From contig NC_069099.1 of NCBI RefSeq assembly GCF_947172395.1, positions 13,955,740 to 14,019,739 on the forward strand: a stretch of DNA of 64,000 bases, given 5' to 3'. The position numbers were made by a program, and so were the translations under genes. The stretch's first letter is position 1. Each line of letters starts with the position of its first letter. The notes under the pieces were generated by a model. The model had not been told where the DNA came from and made no database searches. It was given only the letters and a program-made list of their open reading frames with translations. Positions 53,881 through 64,000 of this stretch are shown piece after piece. Origin of the DNA: Bicyclus anynana (Eukaryota; Arthropoda; Insecta; Lepidoptera; Nymphalidae).

Positions 53881-54150
53881 TTTATAAAGTTTTGAACTTA
53901 TACGCACGCGTGAAATTTCGAACTTCGAACACGGTCCACGCTGATAAAATTTTGAACTTCGAACACGGTACGCGCTTACAAAATTTTGAACTTCGAACAC
54001 GGTCTACGCTTATACCTAAAATCTTAAACTTCGAATACGGTGCACGCTTATAAAATTTTGAACTTCGAACACGGTCTACGCTTACATTTGAACTTGGATT
54101 AAAACGCGCAGGTATAAAATTTTGAATTTCGGACACAGTTCACGTATAAG
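53881..54150 (+). repeat. Minisatellite array 1, ~34 bp unit
   Basis: About eight units of the form AAATTTTGAACTTCGAACAC plus GGTCTACGCTTATA. The central units are nearly identical and the edge units diverged. Related to array 2 at 56543-56671. The leading edge GCTGCACTTTATAAAGTTTT is also shared with array 2. Confidence 0.85.
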
Positions 54151-54497
54151 TATTAAATTTAGACTCTTCTTTAAAAAAATGGCATGGAGAAGATTTTAAA
54201 TGGGTTTTAAATTATGAGCTCTAGAGTTTCATACGCAGATCGAGTTGGATATTTAATTTCCCTTAAATTCGTCGTAACATTTGATAGTCTTGATACGGAG
54301 AGCAATTGACGTATTACGTGTTCCATCTGAGCCAGCTGCCGGACAATTAGTGCAAGTGAGCGCAATTGCTTGTGTCACCGCGTCACGGAGGCGTGTTCGA
54401 GCAATGAGGATTGATAGATGTTTTAGAAGTAGGTCGGTGGGGATGATGTATCTAGGTATTGTTTTGGGGACTGTGAGATTTAAATTAAGATGATGAC
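54151..54497. other. Unique DNA, no gene seen
   Basis: 54300-54480 is GC-richer with a 70-codon frame but no known domain. Confidence 0.3.
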
Positions 54498-54985
54498 TGT
54501 GTCATTGGTCCAGCGGTTAGCCTATGTTAGGATCACGAGGTCCTGGGTTCAATGGCGATATGAGATACCACATATTACAGCAATGGCGTGCACAGGGTTT
54601 TTAACAAGGGTATGCATTACTTGAGCAAATTATACTTCTTTAATACAGGGTTCGTAATGAGTTCTTAGGGTAAGCAGGGCATTCTTGCATCAATGGTGTG
54701 CACGCCTCTGTATTACAGATGTTAGATATACTGTGTTGTTCTATCGTCTAAGACGTTTTCAGTAAAATCTCTTAGCCCGGAGTTGGGAAGCCGCTACGTA
54801 CGAGAGTACGTACGTAAAGCCGTCGGTACCGATAATTGTTATCTTTAACATCTGATAGTGGATTTCTATTCCTAAGTCCGTAAATTCACATTGGATCAGC
54901 GTGGTGGGTTAAGCTTCATATTTCCTCTCCTACAAGGAGGGATGATTGGCCCTGTAGTAGGCCATAATAGGCTAATAAACATTTT
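54498..54985 (+). mobile_element. SINE-C interrupted by MITE-2
   Basis: Head GTCATTGGTCCAGCGGTTAG with B-box-like GGGTTCAATGG, then the MITE at 54581-54710. The body resumes with TAGCCCGGAGTTGGGAAGCC (54773), TTAACATCTGATAGTGGATT and CACATTGGATCAGCGTGGTG and ends near 54985. A small ACGTACGAGAGTACGTACGT palindromic insertion lies at 54796-54815. Confidence 0.65.
54581..54710. mobile_element. MITE-2 (hAT-type), 130 bp
   Basis: Ends CAATGGCGTGCA and TGCACGCCTCTG (10 of 12 complementary), exactly flanked by the 8 bp duplication TATTACAG (54573-54580, 54711-54718). Best preserved insertion site of this family in the window. Confidence 0.85.
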
Positions 54986-55132
54986 TGTTAAAGGACTAAT
55001 TATCACTTGAATTGAATTGAATTAATGTTCATCGCAATAAAAGAGACAGCGATATATATCGTCTGAATTTGAATTAGATTGTAAACTGCATACTTAGCAT
55101 TATGAGATCTTAGTTTATAGTTTTTTTTCTAA

Positions 55133-55292
55133 ATATTTCTTTTAAATATTACCAATATTCCCATTCCCCTCCAACTAGTCGGGAAATACTGTATTAGGAG
55201 TGGGAACGACAATAGACCAACGGGGCGAGAATCGAACCACCACCCCTCAGTGATGAGTCCAACCGCTCTTACCGTTGAGCTATTGAGGCTCT
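55133..55292 (-). mobile_element. SINE-D
   Basis: Minus strand: GAGCCTCAATAGCTCAACGG head with A-box, GTGGTTCGATTCTCG B-box (complement at 55230-55244), then TTGTCGTTCCCACTCCTAAT and CCGACTAGTTGGAGGGGAAT. A recognisable tRNA-derived lepidopteran SINE. Confidence 0.75.
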
Positions 55293-56431
55293 TATAGTTA
55301 TCTCGTCTGAATAAAAAAGGTTCCCAAAATATCCTCACAGTGCATATCCATCGGATGATGTGATCATGTGACAATGAACTAGGCAAGATATTAAACACCA
55401 CACCTGGTGTAAAAACACAAGGAGAATTAATATCCTGCCATAAATATCAAATATAATATGAGGTAATTTCTAATACAATCCAATCAGTATCATGTACATT
55501 GTAACACAAATAAAATAGTATAATTTAGATAGCAGTTAAATCGTACCCGAGTAACATGGCAGCACTGAACACACAATTACTCCGATTCATTAAGCCCATC
55601 TTATTCTTTGATGGCCATTCAGACCGGGGTCGTATCAATTAAACTATATTACATTGTTACAGGCCGGCGCAGGGTTAATTACTATTGGGCGATCTCAACG
55701 TGATCTTGGACCAAAGATCAGCCGAGATATTTGTTGGGCACCTTTCGATTTCAGCGGTTTAGGGTTAACGATCAGTGGCAATGATCACCTCCCTGAGTTA
55801 TTCGTACTTTTGAATGATACAAATCATTACATAAGTGAATAATTTGTTCTTTAGTATATTATTAATCATCTCAAATACCTCGTTATTAGCCTATGTGGCT
55901 GGGGTTTTTGGTTTCTTTTGGTTTGGTTTGGTTTTGTGGGTTTGGTGTAGATATTGGATGCACATGGTTCAAATTCAGGGTCGAACTATGAAGTATTGAG
56001 ATTTTCTTTCTTCTAAGATTTTTTTTAAATTTCAATTTGTTTTTTATTGCACACAATATAAAACAAATTGAAAATTAAAAAAGAAAATTAAAGTATTTCT
56101 TCTTCTTCTTCCCTTTCCTATAAAGAGGGAGGTCAGCAGGGCAGGCCTTAACTTTGAATAACTATAGTGGATATACACGAAAATTACCATGTAGCTGTTG
56201 TTAATGATTTTCAGTCACGTAATTTTGTATTTAATATTAATTACTAACCTGTGTATTTGACATTGTGATTTTCGTTAACAACGGGCTTTACAGAATGAGA
56301 AGGTTTTTATTGATTTGATCTTATTATTTGCAGATTCACTTCTTACAGGAAAGAGCTTTTTAAAACATAAGTACCTAATCTGTTACTATGCCCAATGTCA
56401 TTCAAATATTTCAGGCTGACTAACTATCAAA
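55293..56431. other. Intronic DNA, mostly unique
   Basis: Only a short run of GGTTTGGTTTGG near 55920 and TTCTTCTTCTTCCC near 56098 stand out. The segment 56212-56300 has a diverged second copy at 62398-62495. Confidence 0.35.
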
Positions 56432-56492
56432 TCAAATAAAAATTCATTTATTTGAAGTAGGCTTAGTTTACAAGCACTTTTGAAACGTCAAG
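56432..56492 (-). repeat. Dispersed repeat tail, reversed
   Basis: AAATTCATTTATTTGAAGTAG then GGCTTAGTTTACAAGCACTT and TTGAAACGTCAAGG, the complement of the 12200-12296 tail. Confidence 0.5.
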
Positions 56493-56542
56493 GTTGACTA
56501 TTTGTAAAGACCATCCATACAAAACACGGACTACGCTGCACG

Positions 56543-56671
56543 TTTATAACGTTCTGATTTTATACGCAGACGCTTGTAAAATTTTGAACTTCGAACATGG
56601 TCCACGCAAAATTTTGAACTTCGAACACGGTCCACGCAAAATTTTGAACTTCGAACACGGTCCACGCTTAC
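56543..56671 (+). repeat. Minisatellite array 2, ~30 bp unit
   Basis: Three nearly identical units AAAATTTTGAACTTCGAACA plus CGGTCCACGC after one diverged unit. Same core as array 1 but 4 bp shorter, lacking the TTATA linker. Confidence 0.85.
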
Positions 56672-57834
56672 ACGACTACATAAATTGGAATTAACATGCG
56701 TTATTTCCAAGGAACTGTAAAGAAAAATGAATCGAGTGTACCGTATAATGAGTCAGTGAATCAGGGGCCGCTCCAGCGTTTAGTGGCTCAAATAGTATTG
56801 ATGGTGGTGTCAACAGATCTGACCCGCTGAATCAGTGCCGGCTGCCATAGCTCGCGCCGGCGCCGACCAGGCGGGGTAGAGCTATTGGTAGCTTTTATTA
56901 TTTTGTTTTAATCATTGACCTCTTATACTAAAAGGACGCATGTAGAAAATTGCACTTAAATTCGGCCAATTTTGCTTTGACTGTTTTAAAATTATTGGTA
57001 AAGAAAATGATACCTAAATTTAAATATACACAGTCCAATATTCAATAAAATCCCAAATTTAGATAGCTGACGGTAGCTGAGATTCTTGATGAGTACAGTT
57101 TTGCACTAGATGTGGATTACACTTTATGTGTAGCTTTAGAAACTATCCATAAAGTGAAGCAATACCTTTCCTACTATTTATTACTATTATTTTATTACTG
57201 AAAATTCATTAAAAAAATTAATTTAGGTTAGTGCCTCGAATCTTGGACATTATTTGTAGCCGTCAAACTTAACCATTTGACAATTAAGGCCACGGCATAT
57301 CGATACATTACACATAAGAAGTTCAATCAAAACCAATAAAATCGATTAATTTAAATTGTGAACGCATGACGTTAACCGATACACTATATGTAAAGGGTGA
57401 TTGCGTTAGTTCAGCCCGCATTCGTTCACTCGCTCGTTCATTCGATCGTACGTTCGCGCCATATTTATCGTTTATAAAAAATAATATAATTGCCGCTTAT
57501 TAAACTCGGCATGCGGGTGTTAATAGTGTATTTCGTGTTTTTGATAAAAAGGGGTTTAATTTCATTCTATTTAATTTTTTTTTGGTCTATTAAACTGGGG
57601 TACATTTTTGATTATATCATAGGTATCGTTTTATGACGTTTTCTATGGTATAGTGGTTATATTGCGTGAGAGTTCTGGTTTCTACTCCCGAACTTCTTCA
57701 TTTTAATGTTCATTAGCAGACGTTTTAGCTTTTTACGTATGAAATATATTTTATGTATTTGTATGTATGAAATAGGCTCTAGATACCCTATACTTGATAT
57801 AATAAATATCATCTGATATTTTTAAAGATATAAC
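56672..57834. other. Intronic unique DNA
   Basis: GC-rich patch at 56765-56885 (GCTCGCGCCGGCGCCGACCA) and a CGTTC-rich patch at 57415-57470. A weak tRNA-like TGGTATAGTGGTTATATTG at 57645 is not enough to call a SINE. Confidence 0.35.
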
Positions 57835-57955
57835 CAGTAGCGTGCACAATATTTTTAAGTAGGGTAAGCACTATATGTTTACGAGTTGTACGAAATGGTA
57901 AATATCTTCAATTATTTGATTCGTAATGTGTCTGGATGTGACCTGAGGTGGAACG
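57835..57955. mobile_element. MITE-2, decayed
   Basis: Left end CAGTAGCGTGCACAATA and internal GTAGGGTAAGCACTATA match. The right end is unrecognisable. Confidence 0.45.
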
Positions 57956-59609
57956 TCCTTGCTTTATAAATGTCCATTTATTCATGTCTAAAAGATGCCA
58001 GGTTGTAGGAGGAACTGTACTTATTCGTTTTGTTTAATTGTACGTAAATTTTTCCACAGACTTCATTAATGAATCAGTTGGTTTTAAAAATCTTCCTTTT
58101 GAATAGATTTATCTAAACTTTTTGTCACTATACACCTATTACTCGATTGTATGCGACTTATTTCGGCACCTACTTAAAATAGCATTTTTCTATCTCTCGG
58201 AAATAGTTTTTTTTCTGAAAGAAAATTACAATGTCTTTTTATATCCCAGTAGGTATGTAAAATGGGTATGCATGGTGAAACAGTTGAAGCTTGAAAGCGT
58301 AATAAACAAACAAATTCACATTCTCATATATAATACATATGGATACAAGAAAAAAGTATCTAGACATTATTATTTAATCTGCTTATAGTATCTCTGATAT
58401 TATCTGTTCTCGTTCAAAAGCCCGCAAAGCTTTGATATCGAGTAACTTATAAATATTGTTATTAGATGTAAGCTCCCTGTTTCGAGATAGAATACGAATT
58501 TGAATTTGGTTTGAATGTGGAACGTTTGTCGCAGAAGACCACAGATTATAAATCAATGATAACATCATAGACAACAGATAACAAATAGACGAATGGCGGG
58601 GCAACAATGGCGGAGTTTTCGTGTCGTAGGCGTAGTGGGTAGGTACGCAGATGTTTGCAGATCATCTTAGACGAAGAATAAGCATTGGGTTTGTATTAAC
58701 GAACAATGGTCTATGGACATAATGGCTCCTTTCGACCGAATCTTATTATAACTGACGCGTACACGAGTATCGGCAAATAAAATCGATTGATACAGGATGT
58801 TTTAAGTTTGCGAACGTAATCATTCATTCGTTTAAGAACTTGAAATTAATGATAGACAGTTTGTTGTCTTTTAATGACTTTGCCACTGAACCGATTATTA
58901 TAACAGAATTAGGCACATTATTTTAGAGATTACATCTTGGATACAGACATAGTTTTTTTATTCCAGAACCGAAGAGTCCCGGGTCTACAAAAAAATAAAT
59001 TCACCTTCATAATATAAATACCTCAGATTGAGACCAATTATTATTATTGTTTGCAAATGCAAACTATAAATAAAAATTCTGTATGTTACGTCTTATTGAT
59101 ATTGCTAATGTAGTTTTTATTAAAACCTTTTGTTACTCTACCATTTAAATTGCCTCAGAAAAATCTATTTTCTTGGTAAAATATGGAAATAATACATAGG
59201 TAATATAATTAGATAAGTTAAACGATAAGTAGACAAATCCAACTAGTATATCACAATTATAACACCATTAAGCATAAACAATAACAATAACATGTTAGTC
59301 AAACAAAAGCTTATAATAACATCTACCTAACTGATAAAGAGCAATATCCTGTATAAAGACAATGAGAAACGCAAAACACCCTGTATAGCGAATTCAACAA
59401 TGGCGCCTTTACAATCGTAAAATAATCAGCTAAGGAGATCGGAAATGGCGGAACAAATTTAGCCGCGACAATGCCCCCGGTGTTCGACCGAGATTCGAAT
59501 CTGCGACACTTCGCTATCGAGATTTGAGGTGTTTATTTACGTTTATAATTGAGGCCTGTAGGAGGTTTTGTCGACGCTTATTTACACTTTAAATATATGT
59601 TTTCCCATC
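57956..59609. other. Intronic unique DNA
   Basis: AT-rich, no repeat recognised. A small patch at 58590-58620 has AATGGCGGGGCAACAATGGC. Confidence 0.35.
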
Positions 59610-59705
59610 AATCATCATCATTAAAAGCCGATGGACGTCCACTGCTGGACATAGGCCTCTTGCATGGACTTCCAAACCAAACGGTCTCGAGACGCCAGCA
59701 TCCAT
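59610..59705 (-). pseudogene. RTE-clade LINE 3' tip
   Basis: The last ~95 bp of an RTE insertion: minus strand GCGTCTCGAGACCGTTTGG-like start, TGGAAGTCCATGCAAGAGGC, CAGCAGTGGACGTCCATCGG, and a short ATGATGATG tail. Confidence 0.75.
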
Positions 59706-60492
59706 ATATTCATCCATTTATTCCATCCATTGACATATAGACTACCTTTTAACCCGGAAAAAACATCGTTCCAACGTAAAAACTGTTTATTACAATTATT
59801 TTGAGAATGAAACCACAATATTGAATTGCCCGACCCAGTACTCGAACTCAGAACCTTATTGGACCGATGGGGTAGTTGCATTAAAAACATTGAATTTTAA
59901 CAAGAAAAATTCAATGTAACGGTGACAACATTGAAAAATAATAAATCCCGTAGTATCCTACAAAGAATCAATAGACACAAATTGAAAGCCATAAACACGT
60001 GTACGAAAAAAATTAAAAAAAAAATCAACGTTTATTGCATTAAACGACACAATTTGACATTTCAGAAATTATTTATTATCTACGAAAAGAATAAGGTCGA
60101 AAATGACATTGACATTTGACAGTTGCGCGGAACGCATCAAGTCTTAATGGCGCGAAATAGCATTAAATGGCGCGAATGGAAAAAATGGTGGCATTGGTAT
60201 TGTGTAGCGAAATTTTTAAATAAACACCTTTTGAGTGGGCGGGCGAGAGAATATTTGTAAATAGCTTTTGTTGTTGTTGTTATAAAGGTTTTTTTTTACA
60301 GATGCGGGTCTTTTTGGTCGCCAGCGGCACTGACACGTGCCTTTGAGTTTTGATGTGAATACAAAGCTGTACAGTGTTACGACCTTTGCCTTTAAAAAAA
60401 TGTAAAACTTAACAACATTGTAATTTTAATTATTTTATTATACAGTGAATTATTTTGCTCTTATGCTCGAAAGACCGACTAATCCGTAGAAC
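59706..60492. other. Intronic unique DNA
   Basis: Includes two ATGGCGCGAA motifs at about 60147 and 60167 in a small GC-richer patch. No gene. Confidence 0.3.
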
Positions 60493-60585
60493 AGATTTTA
60501 AAAAACCCTCTACCTTGCACTCCAAAACCTCATAAGATTTTTAATTGAGAACCTCCTCCTTTTTGAAGTCGGTCAAAAAAATAGA
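60493..60585 (+). repeat. Dispersed repeat end (CCTCCTTTTTGAAGTCGG type)
   Basis: AATTGAGAACCTCCTCCTTT followed by TTGAAGTCGGTCAAAAA, related to 49016-49062. Confidence 0.55.
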
Positions 60586-61512
60586 GTGCTCTTCAAAGCC
60601 TGCAGGGGGGATATTACAGACTTTATAAAAATTTCTCTCATTTATTTATTTGTCCTTTTTTAATTTTTAACAATGTTCATAATAATAAAAATATAATACT
60701 AAACACTAGGTCTTAAAAATTCTCTTTCTTGCTGCCGGACATTTAAGTGCCCAAGCAATCGGCGATCAGTGCTCCAGAGTGAGGAACCTCTTCACAATAC
60801 GTGCCGTCTCAAGAATCACTGCCTGTATTGTTATTATAACGCCTGGCTATCGGGATTTGAAAATAGAGAAGATTATTCGAATTTGGAAGCAAAATTAGGG
60901 CAGTGTACACACACGACGTCCCGAGACTGTTTGATTGAATCATTGACATTGACGCGATGACACCGTTCTATGACTTTATGACCCAGTATATTTTACTGCA
61001 CCGAAATTTGCAATTAGACAAATGAAACCACCTTTCAAAAACCACCATGGCTTTATAATTCATCCCATAATTGTCTGTGTACCTTAATATACATAGGATA
61101 ACAAACTTTAAGTCTTCAAAATTGAGGCATGCTATCGCAGGTTCTTGTTCTACGAGGAATCGAAAGGGAAATTGAATGAAAAGGCGCGAAAGCTGTAAAG
61201 ATGCGTCCACACAATGCAAGCGTTATCTCGATCTGCGACATAAACTACGCGGCGGGTGGCGACAGGTACTTTATGGCGTAACAGAAATACTTTCACGCTA
61301 CCGGTATTTAAGTACTTTGGTAGTTAATTATTTCATTATTGTCTGTCTGTGGTTGTAGGTTATAAATGATAAAGACTTTCGATTTAGAAAAGTTATTAAA
61401 TCATTATCATAAGTGTCTGGTAGATTTCATCAATGAAATTTAATTTGGCGTATAATAAAAAGCTAAATACGATTGCAAGAAATTAAATAATGCAATACAT
61501 TTAAAATGTATG
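60586..61512. other. Intronic unique DNA
   Basis: Frames of 60-83 codons lack known domains. Nothing else noted. Confidence 0.3.
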
Positions 61513-61698
61513 TCTATACTAATATTATAAAGCTGAAGAGTTTGTTTGTTTGTTTGATTGAACGCGCTAATCTCAGGAACTACTGGTCCGATTTGAAATT
61601 TTCTTTTTGTGCATATTTGTAATAATATAGGCTATATATTATTCCCGTATTCCTACGGGAACGGGAACCACACGGATGAAACTGCGCGGTGTCAACTT
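61513..61698 (+). mobile_element. Helitron-like element, near full length
   Basis: TCTATACTAATATTATAAAG start, TCTCAGGAACTACTGGTCCG body, GGGAACGGGAACCACACGGA and a degraded CTTG end (61695-61698) before T. The 5' neighbour is G, not the usual A. Confidence 0.75.
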
Positions 61699-64000
61699 GT
61701 CAGTATGTAAGATATCAAGAAATAAGTACTTTAAAAACGTTTAAAACTTACTTTATCGGGGTATTACAGTTTTTAACAAATCAAAAAATAAATATTTTAA
61801 TGATAAAATGTTTTGTGGTTTAAATATTATCGTGTTTTTATTAAAACAATGGAATAATTTTGTTATATAATTCATAAAAATATTTTTTAATTACATAACA
61901 AACTTTACCAAACGAGATAATGCCGGCCCCATATTGTTTGTCCAGCACATTCATAAACACATCTCATCTCACAACAACAATACAGCACAAAACGCCTTAC
62001 AAACTCGGCAACTGGGTCACAGTGTCACAAAAGCAATGTCAGTCGGTGTCAGACGATGTCACGGGTGTCAGCAGTGGGTAACAATAGGTCCGAGTTCAGG
62101 TCGCTCGTCGCGACAGTTCAATCGTATCTGATAGGAAAGTGTCATGTGTGAACTAAGCTTTATGATAGTTGGTTTAAATTTCGAATGTTACGTTCCTATT
62201 TCGAATTTACACTCACTCTTTTTTATACCTTTATAGGGATGTTTTATTCTGTTTCGTGACTAGAAATACAGATAAACAAAAAAGGATTCAACATATTTTT
62301 TCGTAAATTTTCTATCTATTCAGGCATATTCACTAACTTAAAGTAGTACTTTAGTGCATATATAAAAAAAATCACACACTAGCTATTTGAAAATGGTTCA
62401 CGTGATTTTGACTATTAATTTATTATTAACTAACTAACTAATCAAAACTACTTACCTGTGTGCTTGTGATTTTCGTTACGCTTTACAGCTTTACGGAATA
62501 GAAAAAATGCAGTTATGACTTGATGATAAATATATTAGGTGGCTAATACACTAATGTTAGTGAATAGGCCAGCTGGTCCTGTAGAAACTTTCCAGTTACT
62601 GGTTTTGCTAACTTAAACCTGCTGCCGTATGCGCCAGAGAAAGGGAAGCCAGACTGAATGGCGCCGTAACGCGTTACGTTACGAAGCGATTTATTCTCAC
62701 GTAAAAAGTTATTACTTGAAAAAAAATCTTAGATAAGTAGATACTAGATAGCTATAGTAACAAGTTATGCTCCAATAAAATAATCTATCTATTTAATTGA
62801 ACGTGAAATATCTTTTATAATAACATAATATACAACGTACTGATTATCGCTTGCGGCGAAATAATCTTGAAACTTTATTTCCTTTCAGCCTTTAAACAAC
62901 ACGACTAATCGGAAACTTCACACGGAGGATACAAAACACAAGATAATCGGCACATAAGGCGGCGACTCGTGGTATCGAAATCTCATAAACCATTGAGTGC
63001 TTTTACAACCAACGACATTATAGACGATACGACGATACGATAGATCATAGTTTTAGGTATAAACACGACTAATCGGAAACTTCACACGGACGATTCAAAA
63101 CATAAGATATCGGCAATGGTGAATTTAATTAATAGATAAGTTTTGGAACTGTCATAAAAAGTTAAGCCGCAAAAGCTTTCTACTTCCTTGGTTTGTCTAT
63201 CTTTTAATAATAGCTTGCTTGCTTCTACAAGAATCGTTATGTGTAATAAAGTTCACTCTGATTTTCAATTTAGGCGGTCGCTATTATAAATGTAATTAAA
63301 ATTGTTTTATTTATTTATTTATTATTCTACTTATTACTATAACTACTAATACCTATTAAAAAATGAAACCTAACCATAATGCATCAATGCATCATCTTTC
63401 AATCATACCAACGACATATCGTATCGTATCATTGACATGTCGTGTCGCATATAAAATAAATTCACATCCGCGTCTTACTCTTAACTTGGTCTTAAAGCAA
63501 ACTATCGCAGACCATCCTTTAGTTTCGTTAGGTGTGACTTTGTACTAACGTACCTTACAGTTAATTTATTTATTTTGTCTTTAATCTTATGTCTTTCGGC
63601 ATAAAGTTGATATTGCAATAACCGTTGTAAACAGGATAGTTAGAGGACCTATATTATCTGTGATAGTACTAATGACATCGTAAAGTTAACGCAAGTCTTT
63701 TGCTAAAATGAGATAGAAAGAAGGTGATATAAGGCGGAAGAATTAGTTAGCACGTAACGATGGAGTAAATCACCTGTTTGTAGTCTTGTAGCATGAACGT
63801 AGGGTAAAATTTAAGATCTTATACCAAAGGATTTATCATGAGAAAGCTGTTCGTTAGGTGCTAAGAAAGTTTATTTATTTACGGAAAAAAATATAGCTCT
63901 TTGACTATAAGCTGTCAGTAATTAGGTACCTACGTAGTTCCTGAATTATTTCTCTCCTATTGTATAAACAGACACACTTAAAAGACTTCAAAGAAGATTG
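61699..64000. other. Intronic DNA at right edge
   Basis: Mostly unique. Contains a diverged copy of 56212-56300 at 62398-62495, a ~52 bp direct repeat (62899-62950 and 63063-63112), a CGATACGACGATACGATAG patch at 63025 and an (ATTT)n run near 63306-63322. No svp exon recognised. Confidence 0.4.
62899..63112 (+). repeat. Spaced direct repeat, 164 bp period
   Basis: ACACGACTAATCGGAAACTT then CACACGGA(G/C)GATNCAAAACA occurs at 62899-62950 and 63063-63112, about 90% alike. Confidence 0.8.

Larger units (their letters stand above)
50703..64000 (-). other. svp: svp intron (3' portion), open at right edge
   Basis: I found no exon encoding the upstream ligand-binding segment or the zinc fingers on the minus strand up to base 64000. 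The intron is therefore at least 13.3 kb, unless a short exon was missed. The first 3.2 kb (to 53880) is repeat-poor; the rest carries minisatellites, SINE-C, SINE-D, a MITE, a Helitron and an RTE stub. Confidence 0.65.

Noticed and set aside
53881..54150. Minisatellite as a CRISPR array
   Set aside because: Eukaryotic context, no unique spacers of constant length; units are contiguous repeats.
57640..57710. tRNA-like TGGTATAGTGGTTATATTG as a SINE head or tRNA gene
   Set aside because: The B-box is poor, the acceptor stem absent and no second copy is found.
60147..60177. Two ATGGCGCGAA motifs as E2F-type promoter sites
   Set aside because: No transcription start evidence and no adjacent exon; two short motifs are not enough.
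62448..62520. Donor-like CACACAG/GTAAGTAG on the minus strand as the end of an svp exon
   Set aside because: Upstream sequence does not encode any COUP-TF segment, and the region has a diverged second copy at 56212-56300.

Overview
The window looks like nuclear DNA of a moth or butterfly (Lepidoptera). It is AT-rich, almost free of protein genes, and full of short interspersed repeats of kinds I recognise from lepidopteran genomes: tRNA-headed SINEs, Helitron-like elements with A/T insertion flanks, 3' stubs of RTE-clade LINEs ending in (ATG)n, and hAT-type MITEs. No species can be named from the sequence.

One host gene is secure. On the minus strand at 50428-50702 is the terminal coding exon of an insect COUP-TF nuclear receptor (seven-up, svp). 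It has a splice acceptor at its 5' edge and a 3' UTR running to a polyadenylation signal near 49945. Everything from 50703 to the right edge would be svp intron; I found no further svp exon, so the rest of the gene should lie beyond base 64000. The svp frame stays open for 113 codons beyond two in-frame TGA stops, which is the most interesting coding oddity here.

Layout. 1-4.5 kb: a nearly complete Jockey-superfamily LINE (minus strand, intact ORF2 and nearly intact ORF1) inserted into a Helitron-like element. 4.5-19.8 kb: SINE-A copies, RTE stubs, Helitron pieces and two copies of a snap-back retroposon. 20-31.6 kb: mainly SINE-B copies, several with clean 10-11 bp target-site duplications. 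31.6-36.3 kb: mostly unique sequence with one LEP1-like Helitron and several strong hairpins. 36.3-46.4 kb: the densest repeat zone, with nested insertions (hAT MITE in SINE-A, SINE-B beside SINE-C, RTE joined to SINE-A). 46.4-53.8 kb: a repeat-poor block holding the svp terminal exon. 53.8-64 kb: two related minisatellite arrays, a MITE inside a SINE, and long unique AT-rich intron.

Names such as SINE-A, SINE-B, SINE-C, SINE-D and MITE-2 are working labels for families recognised by comparing copies inside this window. Apart from the LINE ORFs and the svp exon, open frames longer than 60 codons look like chance or repeat-derived frames.
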